From NCBI RefSeq assembly GCF_963678635.1, contig NC_087070.1, positions 4,190,539 through 4,254,538 on the forward strand: DNA of 64,000 bases. The letters are read 5' to 3'. Origin of the DNA: Symsagittifera roscoffensis (Eukaryota; Xenacoelomorpha; Acoela; Convolutidae). The position numbers were made by a program, and so were the translations under genes. Under the pieces are notes generated by a model, which made no database searches, was not told the DNA's origin, and worked only from the letters and a program-made list of their open reading frames with translations. Of this stretch, positions 9,554-21,022 are shown in pieces. The first letter of the stretch is position 1. Each line of letters opens with the position of its first letter.

Positions 9554-11824
9554 GTGGCCCTAGAGACGATGAAGGAATTGGAGGACTGTCTGAAGAAACT
9601 CGATCGTGAAGAAACTCGATACCAGAGTACGGGAATCGAGAAGGAGGTTGATTCGAGACAATCCCTAGAGAATCATAGAAAACTGGATGAGATACGGAGG
9701 TTCCACAAACAGAAGTTTGAAGAGGGGCATGACGTGCATCGCAACTTAGCCTTGGCTGATGGTTACGCGAGACCCAATAAAAAAAGAGAGTATCAATACG
9801 TGTCTGGAGTGATGGGAATAGCGTATAATCCTTTCTTGAATTCAAAAGCTGCGAGCGCTTACAGGAATCATGAGGATGCGGAGCTCTTGAAATTTTGGAC
9901 TGAGAAGATAATCGTAATCGATCTAACGGAAAGGGAGAAACCGAGCCTGGGCCTGCTACTTGAGGCGACGCCAAAGGTGATAAGCGTGCCGCGCTGGAGC
10001 AAAAGAGTAGAATTGAGAATGGGAAACGGAAATGGCTTGATGACTACGAATTTGGGAATGGTTTCGAAATTGCTGAGACCTTGCTGGTGTCCCCATCCCC
10101 ATGCGAGCTTGATTGAAGTAGTTACGGAACGAGTAAGGCTAACACCGACAAAAGATGAGGATCTGGGAACGTTGGACGTGATACACAAATTGATCCTACC
10201 ACAGAGTAAAGAGTCGGGTGGAACAATGAGTAAGCTGGGATCGGTAAGGAAGTTGGAGCCTGGTAGCTGTCTTGACTTGACGTGCGGAGGCGGAGGGCAC
10301 ACCTGTGATGGACGATCATGCGTCAGAATACAATCTTTTCAGGGAGAAGACCTAGTCACTTGGTTTGGTGATATAACAGAAAGAGAGAAGAGCGAGGTGC
10401 AGATAATGGCTGAGTGTTATACGAACACCACAGTGAACATAGCGACGGCGCTGGGGCTCTTCTCTAGAATGTGTAGTCTGCAATCACTCGAGATGCTGGA
10501 GTCTGAACACCATTTGGTGACGGCGTTGAGCGTGGAGTCGTGGCCAGGGGCGTTGCAAACCACCCAAAAACATATCAGAGGATGGAAGATTGGTCTAGAG
10601 GCGGAGATGGGATTTCCAGTGAGCGAAGCTTATGGACTGCCGGTAAATGTAAAGATTTTGGTGGGATCAGTAATGGCCAACGTATGTGGAAGCCATTATC
10701 CATTGCACATGGCAATGGTGGAGGTATCCAGCCAAAGGATACTAGTAGATAAGGCCTTCTCGGTACCCAAGTGCGTACGGCTAGCTCGAATGTCGCATCA
10801 TTCACACAGACTGTTGAGGAAGATCCTGGGAGCGGTGCCGAAGACACAAAGAGATGACTTGAGTGAAATCTGGGGAGAAGAACTCTTGAGCTTCGGAGAT
10901 GAAAAAAGGAGCGATTTTGAGAGACAGAATGCCATCGGGAAGCCGATGGGTTATGTCCCAATGCCGGAGGAAGATGATGTGGTGCACGAGAAGATGATGG
11001 AACTGGAGCCTCTGCTGGAAGTCTCGGGGGAACGAAATCTCCGAAGCATAGAAATTACACATGGGGAATGCCCATGCCACTGCTTGGCACAGACAGTGTG
11101 GTACCCGGAGCATACAAACATTTGCTTAGTGTGGGATGTAGAAGAAATTCGGTCAATTGAGTACAGCAGAAGGTGACCATCTTGGTAGTAAGCACGATGT
11201 TGGCGTTGCGATGGATCGAAGAAAATGAAACGAAGTACAGGGAGTCGAAGACACATACGGCAGAATCGATACACGCTATAGATTACAGCAGGAGACTTGA
11301 GTTGTTTGAGACTGTATGCAAGGTAATTGCCATAACATTGGAAGTCAGGCACGTATGGAGCCGCCTCAGGTTCTTTCCGTGGCTTAGAGCGACGTTGACA
11401 TCTTGGTTGTACATAGCGACGAAGGATCACATGAAGAAATATCAGAAAGAATATTGACAGTTCCTGGCAGAGATAGGCCCGGAAGCCTTCAAGAGACCTC
11501 TGCTGACCCATAGAAATGCGATCACAACAGGTTGGAAAAGAGTTGGAGTTGGTAGGGTGTCTAGAGACAATACCAAAGCAAGAGAGTCGATACTGGAGGA
11601 AGACTTGGCAAAGAACGTGAGCTTGAGCCTGCACAATTCCTTTTGCTTGAACAGGGAATTGAAGACGAAAGGTTTACCGAATCAGGCAGCGAGGTTGCAA
11701 GAGCAGAGAGAGTGGATGCGATCTTACGAACAATTGAGAGCATGGGAAGAAATTGTGATCAGTTCTGATGATGAGGAGGCGCTACTAAGACAGATCACGG
11801 TGTCAAATTCATCAGGTCTTAGCA
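9554..11824 (+). pseudogene. Element A extra ORF 6: unknown conserved protein with Cys-rich motifs, cut by element B
   Basis: Open pieces 9554-11,176, 11,173-11,457 and 11,557-11,824 align end to end with copy B 16,324-14,075. Shared landmarks: QYVSGVMGIAYNPFLN near 9800, WCPHPHA near 10,085, FSVPKCVRLARMS near 10,760, and GECPCHCLAQTVWYP near 11,065, followed by LVWDVEE. CPCHC in a strongly conserved block suggests metal binding or a disulphide, by inference only. The ORF opens at GTG 9554, ten bases after the previous ORF ends; the first ATG is 9569. The end is replaced by the LTR of element B at 11,825. No known family recognised. Confidence 0.6.
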
Positions 11825-13300
11825 CTCCGGTCACCGGCAAAATCACCATTAACGTGCTTAAATACTCAAATTACACTCAAGGGAGGGTATCCAACCCTTC
11901 ACCAAAACACACAATCTATCTATCAGAAATGATATAGATCAATCTGAAACAACAACAATTAGGAAGGTCAGATGACATCTCGTCCGGAAATAACATATAA
12001 ACTGTCACTTTATGTTTTTTATTGTTTTTGGTCTTTTTTGGATTTTTTATTGTTTTTTGTACTTTTTTGTTTTCAAATAAATTTGTTTTTGGCTTTTTCT
12101 TGGTTATACACTATTTTTGTTTGGTTTTACCTTTCTCTTTATTTGTTTTTGGTCCTGGGACCTCGGGACAAGCGGGCTCTAGATATCCCACCTAACCCTC
12201 CGGCCCCCGGAATTTTCGGTGTTAACTAAGTTAAAAAGCTAAATTGTAATAGACGGAGGGTACGCACCTTCCCCCTAGTACAATCACGGTCATTAAGTCG
12301 TCTAACTCGGACATACGCCCGGAGCGGAGGGCTCGTCGCTGAAACGCTTGCTGATCATGATGGTCTCATGCCTTTAACAGGCCCACCCAGGAGCGCCATA
12401 AAAACGTCTATGTAACATTCGCCCAAATACTACACAGCGACGGAGCGTAGAAAAAGTACCTATTAACGACTGGCAGGCGTCAGTTACCTTAATCCTACTC
12501 GTTTTTCACCGTCTCGACCTTGCCAGTTGATTTTCTGGTCTGTTTAGGGCTAAGTAAAAAGTTACTATTTTTAGGCCATCAGTCAAACGACTTTTGATCA
12601 GCTTTCTTCAACATGCGAACACAACCACATAGCTGAGTCTCGGATCCTCAGACTACGTGATTGCTATTAAAAACACGGCTCGAACAACCAATTTTATTAG
12701 GTTTTTGTGTGACCGTTCAATATTAAATACATTGGAGACGGATTGACCCTTTCCTCTTTCTAGCTACTCATATTCTAAAATATCAAATTATACTGGCGTT
12801 AATTCAGAGTTCTACGACATCTAAGTAGCTACAAAGTCAGTTTTATATAGTCCCATCACATAAAACAGTCTTTGGGGGACCATGCCTCCGCTGCCGCAAT
12901 CTTCCTGAGATAACGTTCTTATCTCTTCCAATTTGTGGCACGGGAGGGTTCCGTGGAATATTCCTTCCCCACTGAAGCTTCCTTCTCCACTAATATCCAC
13001 TGCTAAGAGTCTTATCGTGTGTTGTTGCCACGATAAGAGGCTTCGTGTTTTTTGTCTCTTGTGCGACCGTTTTCCACAATATATGTCGTTGTTCTGTTTT
13101 TTCGTCCCTTTCAGTCAAAATGGCCGTCTTTTTGTACTTCTGAGAAATATTCACTCTTCGATCGAAAGTTTTAAAAATAAAAATTCTAGAATATTCCTAC
13201 CCTCCTTCGCAATACTTTTTCGTAACTAAGGTCTTTATTCGTTTTCTTTTGTGTCGCCGGAAGGCACAATGGCAGAATGCCTATCTGGCAGAATGGCACA
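11825..13300 (-). repeat. 3' LTR of element B
   Basis: Nearly the same sequence occurs at 33,332-34,801 in the same orientation. In element sense it starts TGTGCCATTC directly after the PPT. It contains a TATA box (CTATATAAAAC, complement of 12,840-12,850) and an AATAAA (complement of 12,138-12,143), in the order expected for U3-R-U5. The other end reads CTCCGGTCACC on the + strand, so the usual terminal CA is not seen. Confidence 0.88.
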
Positions 13301-13302
13301 TA

Positions 13303-13314
13303 CTCCCCGGACAA
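13303..13314 (-). promoter_or_regulatory. 3' polypurine tract of element B
   Basis: In element sense, TTGTCCGGGGAG then TA precedes the LTR start TGTGCC. The flanking bases GGACATTGATGGGG resemble the flank of the PPT of element A (GGACATCGAT near 35,171). It is the expected primer for plus-strand DNA synthesis. Confidence 0.7.
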
Positions 13315-14074
13315 GTCCCCATCAATGTCCCTATTGATCGCATAACACCGGGTTATTGTCAAGTAGTGTTCCAGTTCTCTGTAATCAATCTTAAAAATCG
13401 CATAAGAAAATGAAATTTATCTACTCCACCTCAACTCACTACGTGTTCACAAATGGCATCGTACTACATCTCACTGCCTTTCAACATTTTCACAAAATTT
13501 GCACCATGAGGAGTGTCCTAGACAAAATTTCTTTTCTGACTACTTACGTCAGTTGCCATAAAATTTCTTTTCGCTCTTTGTGATTAAAAAGTTGGGACGT
13601 GGCACGGCCACGCACCCGTTAAAATTAACTTAACATCACTCACCAAGTATAATCAGTTATCTATGCGGTCCTATTCGATATTAAAACTAAGAAACCCTGT
13701 GGCTAGGAAAGTTATTGAGTTACTCACCCTTCTCGAGCGAGTTTACCCAAACTTACCATGTCGCCACACAGTGAAATTGTGTCTTACACAGGTTAAAAAG
13801 TTCAGTCATGTTTAAATAGGTAAATATACTCACCTATGTTCTCCATATATACATAAGTAGCATAACTAAAAATTTCTTTCAACAATTTTAACAATTGCAA
13901 CAATTTTCAAAGTCTGGTTTGACCAAACTAGATCAAAACAAAAAAATTTAACAAGTTCATTAATCAAAACTTGGTTGATTGGTTCAAGTTTTAACACACA
14001 AAGATAATCAGGCTTTTTTCTCCTTCTCTTCTTTTCTTGCTCACGTCTTCACTTGTTCTCTTCGTTCATCATCT
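13315..14074 (-). other. 3' non-coding region of element B
   Basis: About 760 AT-rich bases lie between the last ORF and the PPT. I see no ORF or repeat in them. Copy A has an equivalent but shorter stretch at 34,802-35,186. Confidence 0.6.
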
Positions 14075-16324
14075 TCATTCCATCGCTTCTCCATCCTGAT
14101 CTTTAGCTTCGCTGTCTTCTAGGACTTTCTCCAGCATGTCCATGGAGTTGCGGGCCGTGCCCCAACTCTTCTGTTCCAACAGCCTCGGTTTGCAACAAGG
14201 TAGCAAGTCCACATTCACCTTTTGCTCCCGGTTCCTGCAAAAGCTGTTGTGAAGACACAGGCTCACATTTCGTTCTAGGTCAGCTCTTAAGACCTCTTTA
14301 TTCTCATCTTCAGTTACACAAGGTGCTCCAGCTACTCGCTTCACCGCCGTGGTGACCGCGTTTCTATGCGTCAGGAATGCTCTCTTATAGGCTCCCGGTC
14401 CTATATCTAGCTGGAAAGATTGATAGTCTTCCGTGTTCCTCGATATGTGACGCTTCGCGCGTTCATACATCCATGATGTCATCACTGCACGAAACCAAGG
14501 CATCAATTGTTGCCTTGACCATATTCTTTCAATGGCTTTGGGTATTCTCAGAACCTTGCAGGTGGTTCTGAAAAGGTCCAATTCACGGCTCATCTTCACG
14601 TTGCTCAGCTGCTCAGGAGTCGGCACGGCCGTCTCCTGTTCACTTGGGTCCGCGTTAGCCTCCAACCATCTGACTGCCAGCATGGCACTAACCACCACGA
14701 TTGACACCTGTTGATTCTGATCGGGCAACCCCGTAGAGTACAACTCCTCCACGTCCCATACTAGCATCAGATTCCCGCGTTTGGGGTACCACAACGTCTG
14801 CGCCAAGCAGTGGCAAGGATACTCCCCATGGGTTCTCACTATGTTCCTTCGGGTCCGATACCCTGAGGCTCCCAGCAACGGTTCCACCTCCATCAGAATT
14901 CTGTGTAAATCGTCTTTCTCTTCTATGGTGGGGAATTCAGTGGGTAACGCTCCACTCGCTTTCTGCTTCTGGAACTCACTCACATCACCTTCGTTCAGTC
15001 TCAGGAACTCTTCACCCACTACGTCTTGCAACTCGCATTCAGATCTCTTCGGGACTGCCCGAAAGATCTTCGCCAACAAATCATATGACCTCTCCGACAT
15101 TCTGGCCAACCTCACGCACTTTGGCACAGAGAAAAGTTGGTCAATCAACACCTGCTGCGTCCTCGCATCCATCACCACCATGTGCGTAGGATACCTACTT
15201 TTGCAATATGGTGCGGAGCTTGAACCCACCAGATATTTTGAACCAGTAGGTTTATGATAAGCTTCACTATCCTTCAGATTCATTTCATTTTCCAGAGCTT
15301 CTCGCCAGCCTCCGATCTTCTGCTCTGTCTGCAATGCTCCAGGGAATACCTCCACGCTGAGGGACGTCACTAGCTCATGGGCACGCTCCAGGCGCTCAAG
15401 CGATTCTATCGAACTCGTCATGCTACAAAATCCCAAGGCTGTGGTCAAGTTTACATCCGCCACCCCATGACAGTCCGCGACCAACTTTATGCCACTCTTA
15501 TCCGACATGCTCAATCTTCCGTACAATCGTGCCAGTTGTCGATGCTGCTCGCTCAGCGTAATCAGGCAGTTTCCCAAGTTGCAAACATGTCCTTCCATCC
15601 CACTATGTTGAGCCAAGCATGTGCCTTGCTCCAACCAATTGCTCGATTGACTTTCCTCGGATAGCTCCGTGGATGGGTTGCTCTTCCGCTTCGTCAACCT
15701 CATGGCAAGCAGATGGTGTATCATGGCCAGATCATGTAGACTCGCGTCATCATCCAGGTGTCACGTGATATCCGCCGTTATGTCCCAGATTAAACCGGCG
15801 TTAGGATGAGGACACCAAGAAGGCTTCATGAGTTCCCACATCGTTACTAGACTGGTTTTCAAGGGACCGTCCCAAGAACCCAAATCAAAACTCACTTGCC
15901 CCTTTAGCTCGGGAACCGAGGGTTCGACCACTTTTTCTTCCAAGATAATTCCCAGCTTGGGTTGTTCCACCATCAGCATTCCAGTTTCTTTAATCCGTTC
16001 AACCCAAAAATTGAGTACTATGACTTGCTCATAGTCGAAGTACGCTTTCCTGGCTTCTTCATTCACGAAGGGATTATACGCCATCCCCGGTATGCCAGAC
16101 ACATATTGGAACGACTTCAGTTTCCTTAGTGTTGCAAAGTCTTTTTGTCCCCTGACTGCTTCAATCAACCCCCGGTTCACTTTCAATTCTTTGTTGGAAT
16201 ATCTTCTCACTTCTTCCAACTTGCGATAGCTCTCCATGTCATTCGACTCCCTATTTGGTACAGTCAACGGCATATCCTGATATAGTTCCAGGAGTGCCCG
16301 TAAGGAAGTTTCTTTCGCAACCAA
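14075..16324 (-). pseudogene. Element B extra ORF 6: unknown conserved protein with Cys-rich motifs
   Basis: One frame of about 750 codons is interrupted once by a TGA (complement of 15,761-15,763); copy A has a CGA codon at about this point. Landmarks shared with A: QYVSGIPGMAYNPFVN, WCPHPNA, HVCNLGNC (HTCDGRSC in A), FSVPKCVRLARMS, GEYPCHCLAQTLWYP and LVWDVEE. The Cys/His spacing suggests a structural metal or disulphides, by inference only. The frame opens at a TTG and overlaps the end of ORF 5 by 74 bases in another frame. The first ATG after the ORF 5 stop is at 16,239. Reinitiation or frameshifting between the two is possible. Family not recognised. Confidence 0.65.
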
Positions 16325-18353
16325 CTCCCTTTTGCCGAATGACCTTTATGCATTCTCCCAAAACAGGAGTGGGGATACGATCCACCACGAACCTGACAAA
16401 GCAAAAGGCATCCTTACGCTTAGCCCATGATATCGCAGAATCCTCTTTTGAAATAAACGCTCGCAGAGCTTCCATCAACTCCAGCTCCTGTTCCCGTGAT
16501 TTCGAATCATTACTGGCTTCATATTCCGCCTTCTTGATGCCCATCAAGCACCAAGCCAACCGTAATTGCAGATCAGTTCTCGTGCACGGATGAGCCAGGT
16601 ACGCTGCCACCGTCGCAGGTGCATGCATCGTCTCGTCGAAGTATCTCTGGAGGGCCGCCCTCCAAGAAATTTCTAGTAGTTTTTCCAATCCGATTTCGTT
16701 CGCTTCCGAGGACATTACCGTGCCGTATTCTTTCCGATTTAAGTTAGAATTCTCCGTAAGCCCTTTCAGATATTCCTGCATGGCTCGCTTCTCGCTCCAA
16801 GCCATCAGGTGCCCTCTCGCGGAGTTCCTCGCTTTCAACATCTCCACATAACCCCCTGCTGGATCTCCCATATGGACCGATTCCGGCACAGTGACTCGAC
16901 TGTACTCGACCACGTCGAGTTGTCCCTCCAGTTTCAACTTGGCCATGTTGGTTCGCGAGGGCCTGTAATCTTCAAGTCCTCCAGATCCACACTGACTGAT
17001 GATCTCCATCTCTAGCTTAGTGTCTGCCAGGGTTCGTGCTGTCTTCTTTGATTTCATGGCTGTCGTGGTCAGACCTGCCAAGAGCATAGGGGGTATCAGA
17101 TTCTCTTTTTCTCCCCCGGTCAGCGTCGCACCATCTCCTTGCTCGCTCTCGCCTGAACGACCTGCGCTTGTCAGAGAGGCCACCACTGCGCCGGCTTTCG
17201 ACTTCACCACTCTCGAGTTCACGGCTCGACTTCCTGTCTTCCCTTTTAGTCGCTTCAGCCCCTTTCTGGCTCGTCTAACGGGTAATTTCTTTGTGACCTG
17301 CTGATCATCGGCACTGTCTTCTGTAACTGACTCGGTCAGAACATCCGACTCCACTATTTTCTCCAGGACCTCACGCATGATGGGTTGGTTCAATCCCACC
17401 TTCATTTTGGACTGCGGCCCATATCGTCGTATCACGTCCCATGACCTTTCCATGAAGTTCACTCGGCTCCAGGTTGCCCCTGTCTTGCCTTCCAGTTCAC
17501 TCTGATATCTCTCCCATTCCTCTTCCGGTAGCGTACTCAGGAAGGATACCCTCATTGATTCTTCGATTTTTCTCCTCCTCGGTGACTCATGGAGCAATCT
17601 TTGCGGATCCCTGCTTCGGCACTCTCTCGCCTGACTTATTGGGTCCATCGGGGATAAGTCGGCCGACGCCTCCTTTGTAGGGGACATGAAAGACGATGGC
17701 GTCATCAGCAATAGACTCCCATCGACTTCCCCATCGTCGTCTTCACTGAACCGATATTCTAGCAAGTCTCTCTCCAACGCTCCTAGATCCGTCTCACCCG
17801 GTTTTCCCGTGTTTCCCTCGATGTCGTTATCGTTATCGTCCTGATCCATCAATTCATCGTCATCTGCATCAGGTTTCGGCTTGGGTCCTGAAGGGCCTTG
17901 TCGTGTGTCCATGCCCGAGTCCGGTCGAGCCGGTACGGTCATGTCTCCTGCGTGATAAAACAATTCATCGTTCACCAGGAATTCTACGGACTCCTCGTCA
18001 TGTGGTGCCAGGTCCTCTATCGTTATGTATGAGCCTCCTCTGCTCTCCTTTGCCACTTCCAGCATCACTACTTTCACTTCTCCTGACCACTTCAGTCTTG
18101 ATAAGTCATCTGTGGGAGTATACACTTCGTTCCACATTTCAGTCGAGACCTCTGGTCTCCTGGAAGGTAGTGCCTTGATCTTTTTCCTACTCCAAGCATC
18201 AGGAAATGAGAAGTCAAACGTGTGCGCGGCTGCAACATTCCAGCTGATGAAGCGCGGCTCCATCCCTTCACTCCACTTCAGCATCCTCTTCTCAGCATCA
18301 AGAGCTGCTCCGATGCGAGGGGCAATGACGGGAGATGTGACTCGCAACAACAT
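16251..18353 (-). CDS. Element B extra ORF 5: 700-residue unknown acidic protein, intact
   Basis: This is the longest uninterrupted extra ORF, from ATG 18,353. It has an N-terminal folded-looking part (residues about 1-120), a strongly acidic low-complexity middle (DADDDELMDQDDNDND near residue 165), a Ser/Pro and basic segment (residues about 340-420), and a helical C-terminal half. The same order of compositions is seen in copy A, with recognisable matches such as FLSTLPEEEWERY. No catalytic motif or known domain is visible. Alternating acidic and basic low-complexity tracts would suit a nucleic-acid or scaffold protein, but that is speculation. It starts 19 bases after ORF 4 ends. Confidence 0.65.
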   Translation of the reverse strand: MLLRVTSPVIAPRIGAALDAEKRMLKWSEGMEPRFISWNVAAAHTFDFSFPDAWSRKKIKALPSRRPEVSTEMWNEVYTPTDDLSRLKWSGEVKVVMLEVAKESRGGSYITIEDLAPHDEESVEFLVNDELFYHAGDMTVPARPDSGMDTRQGPSGPKPKPDADDDELMDQDDNDNDIEGNTGKPGETDLGALERDLLEYRFSEDDDGEVDGSLLLMTPSSFMSPTKEASADLSPMDPISQARECRSRDPQRLLHESPRRRKIEESMRVSFLSTLPEEEWERYQSELEGKTGATWSRVNFMERSWDVIRRYGPQSKMKVGLNQPIMREVLEKIVESDVLTESVTEDSADDQQVTKKLPVRRARKGLKRLKGKTGSRAVNSRVVKSKAGAVVASLTSAGRSGESEQGDGATLTGGEKENLIPPMLLAGLTTTAMKSKKTARTLADTKLEMEIISQCGSGGLEDYRPSRTNMAKLKLEGQLDVVEYSRVTVPESVHMGDPAGGYVEMLKARNSARGHLMAWSEKRAMQEYLKGLTENSNLNRKEYGTVMSSEANEIGLEKLLEISWRAALQRYFDETMHAPATVAAYLAHPCTRTDLQLRLAWCLMGIKKAEYEASNDSKSREQELELMEALRAFISKEDSAISWAKRKDAFCFVRFVVDRIPTPVLGECIKVIRQKGVGCERNFLTGTPGTISGYAVDCTK

Positions 18354-18371
18354 CCTCCTTATCGGTGGATA

Positions 18372-19211
18372 TCAAGGGCATTGGTCCGGCAGCGGCCTGG
18401 ACCCGGAAAGCCACGCTTGCTGGTTCTCTTTCGCGTGTGCGTAGGCTTCTGGCAAGAGTGAGACTCTCAATGCCGCTCCTGTATCTTTCACTACTGGTCT
18501 CAGATTCCAAAGCTTCGGGTTAAACTGGATGTGGGAAAGGTCCTCACGGCCCATTCGGCACTTGAAGTGGTTGTTGAAATCCATCAACACCCAACCTGGC
18601 TCCGCTATTCTTCCGAACAGCCTATCGTCGCTGGCCAGCCCTCTCAACTCCCTCTGCTCTACCCAATTCAGCACGGAACAGTCCACGACTGAGACCAGGT
18701 TGACATACAACACAGAATTCCTGTATGCCTTGACTTGCACGTCCGGGAACGCGAAAGACATCACCGGTCCATACACCACCGTGACGAATTCCCGCAGTCC
18801 GTGAATCAGGGCCAACGGATCGATCCGCATCATGACAGCCAAATCTGTCAGCAAGGGCAAGCCACAATACTGCTTACACTCACCCGCATCCGTCGCCACC
18901 TTATCTTCTCCCGTGACGCTTCTGTTCTGTTGCAAGAGATATTGGAGCAGGAGAGTCCTCCAGTCTTTCATCTTCCTGAGCGAGGCGGTTTCCAACCACG
19001 CGTTGAACTCAGGACTTGTTCCCTGGAGTTGTTCAGGGTAACGCAACAGCACAAGCAAATCACCCAGTCGACCGTAGGTCATAGCAATCAGAGTCAGGTG
19101 TCCATTCAATCTCAAATCTGCCAATGTTTGGGTGAAGAGGTTCGCCAGTCCCTTCACGAAATTTTCATGACCAAATGTCACGTATAGGGCGAATATCAGG
19201 CCAATCGACAA
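18372..19211 (-). CDS. Element B extra ORF 4: unknown conserved protein
   Basis: An open frame of 279 codons. The first codon is TTG where copy A has ATG, so this copy may have lost its start. It has a short hydrophobic N-terminus (LSIGLIFALYVTF), then LLLQYLLQQNRSVTG, CGLPLLTDLAVMMR, a hydrophobic stretch around VYGPVMSFAFPD, VLNW and a Trp-containing tail (LWNLRPV). All of these have counterparts in copy A at 7094-7850. The family is not recognised. The position (fourth after pol) and spacing to ORF 5 are the same in both copies. Confidence 0.6.
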   Translation of the reverse strand: MSIGLIFALYVTFGHENFVKGLANLFTQTLADLRLNGHLTLIAMTYGRLGDLLVLLRYPEQLQGTSPEFNAWLETASLRKMKDWRTLLLQYLLQQNRSVTGEDKVATDAGECKQYCGLPLLTDLAVMMRIDPLALIHGLREFVTVVYGPVMSFAFPDVQVKAYRNSVLYVNLVSVVDCSVLNWVEQRELRGLASDDRLFGRIAEPGWVLMDFNNHFKCRMGREDLSHIQFNPKLWNLRPVVKDTGAALRVSLLPEAYAHAKENQQAWLSGSRPLPDQCP

Positions 19212-19325
19212 CTTCCTGATGTCCTTGACGAAACTCGCGATCAGGTTCCGAGATGCCCTCGGATAGAACGTCGACAGGAAGGATGGTGTTCATCCCACTC
19301 CCATTCCACCCAAGATGGCATCCGA

Positions 19326-20965
19326 TCATTCATACTGTGCCCTCGTGGCTAGCACGTCAGCTTGGAACTTGTCCAGCGACATCGTGTTTACTTCCTGCAT
19401 CAATTTCAACATCATACCCCCAGCTAACTCCCGGGCATCAAACAAGTTCTTCAGATACACGTGTATCTCTTTGATCACTGCCGGCGCATGCTCGAACGCG
19501 TCCTCACCCAAGGTGCACAGCCCTGGTGACAAGTACAACCATACGGTGTTGTGCGGCTTCGTGCGCAAAGCCATTGCCATGAGATCTTCTTCCGCTGACG
19601 TCATGTTTTTCCTGACTGTCCTTCCCTGCTCATTCTCTGCATGATCCATCTGTCTGAACCAGAGATCATCAGCCACCTGTTGTACTAACAGATGATCGTC
19701 ATCTACCCCTGGTCTTAACTTCAGCAATCTGGCAAAGTTGGACAGCTCCAATCCCAGAACCTCATCTAGCACCAACCGAGTTATGCTACAATCTTTGAGT
19801 CCCTGTATGGCATTGGAAATGTCAGCCCAAACGGCCGGAAGCTCAGATCGGGATGGGTAATAATTGTCTGGGTCTACCACTCTGTTCGGGGCAGGAATTA
19901 TCACGTTGAACCGTCCCTCTGCTATCGTTGTGACCATCGTGTACACAAACTGAATGGGTTCTGGCAATGCAGCGTACCCTGGTGACAACACAAAGACCAT
20001 TTCACTACATTTTGGGTGAAATGTTGTTTTGCTGCTGTTTCTACCTCAGCCATCGCTGAGAGCAATGTCATTATCGCCTCCCCTATGACCTCGTTGCTCG
20101 GCATCGACCCATCCGTCAGACGTGTCAACAAGTCCCTGCTTTGCAGATGATCATTTGAGCCTGCAACCACTATCACCTGCGGCTCCATGCTGACCACTCT
20201 TCGTACACTTATCTTCATGCCTATTGCCTGCCCCCAGTCCAATTTAGGCGCCGTCAAGAAAATCACGTCGGGCCAAAAGAGAGAACGGGGCGTATAGAGA
20301 TAATTGGAACTGGCCACAATCAGATACTTGGCAGCTTTCATATCTAAGGGATCATAAGCGGCAAACAGGCCGTCGCCTACTGGGGCCTTCAGTTTCCCAT
20401 ATCTCTTGTCATCTCCATCCACCGTGGTCGTTCGGGGGTAGTCCCTCGAATATTCGCCAGGCGTCTGACCTGGTGGTTTAGCAAACTGCCTGTACATCTT
20501 GTGATGCTTGTTATTAGGCTTGTTATCCGCCTGAAACGTGCCCTTGCGAGCAGTCAGCGTCAGTTCCCGGGCTCTCTGTCAGACGTCCGTAAGAGACCGG
20601 GTATTCAAAAGTCCAAAGGTATTGTCCTGAGGCAACCCATTCAAGTCTGCGTGCCGGAGCGTAGTCGTGGAGCTGAACTGCTCCTGCTCTGCTAGCAGCC
20701 AATCCACGCCCGGTATCCGATATAGTCGCGACACTGTGGGACTTTCTCCGCCAATCATTTTCATTGCGTCCTCCCGACACGTCAAGGTATTCATGTTCAA
20801 CTTCGTTGACATGTCCGTCTGGTACTGTCCCCAATGACTAGGGTCTGATCGGTTCCAAAGCAGCACGCTGCCTGGTTCAACTCCCTCCGCTGGCACGGCG
20901 CTCGTAGACGGTCCGGCTGCTGAAGCAGGGTTTGCCATGGCAGGCGGGTCGTTCATCCTAGACAC
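19326..20965 (-). pseudogene. Element B extra ORF 3: degenerate SGNH-like protein
   Basis: Three pieces align in order with copy A 5542-7010: 20,965-20,579 (Ala/Pro/Ser-rich N-terminus, then VDWLLAEQEQF), 20,497-19,922 in the same frame after stops, and 20,000-19,326 after a frame change. LIVASSNYLYT sits where an SGNH protein has its GDS motif, and VIVVAGSNDHL where it has GxND. The nucleophile motif is absent from both copies, which argues against catalysis. A conserved SPGYAALPEPIQFVYTM segment follows. Whether it is a true SGNH relative needs a structure-based search. Confidence 0.55.
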
Positions 20966-21022
20966 GGTCTGGGATTTATTCCTGTTCTGATCAACTGATC
21001 TCCCGAGTCGGCTTTTAAGCGG

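Larger units (their letters stand above)
1..11824 (+). mobile_element. Element A: giant Ty3/gypsy-type LTR retroelement, 5' part outside the window, interrupted at its 3' end
   Basis: The + strand reads in order: end of pol (integrase, GPF/Y region, macrodomain), a coiled-coil ORF, an SGNH hydrolase, a degenerate SGNH-like ORF and three unknown ORFs. The same order occurs on the - strand at 30,963-14,075 (element B). Proteins of the two copies can be aligned along their whole length but are clearly diverged, so these are two related families and not a recent duplication. Many stops and frameshifts show that A is dead. The last ORF is cut at 11,824 by the LTR of element B. The missing 3' end, with a PPT and LTR start, resumes at 34,802. 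GC content is visibly higher than in the host DNA to the right. gag, protease and RT of this copy must lie left of the window. Confidence 0.9.

Noticed and set aside
11815-11830. Target-site duplication of element B
   Set aside because: Bases before 11,825 (TTAGCA) and after 34,801 (TAAAGG) do not repeat each other at any length from 4 to 6. Either it is lost or the LTR end is not exactly where I placed it.
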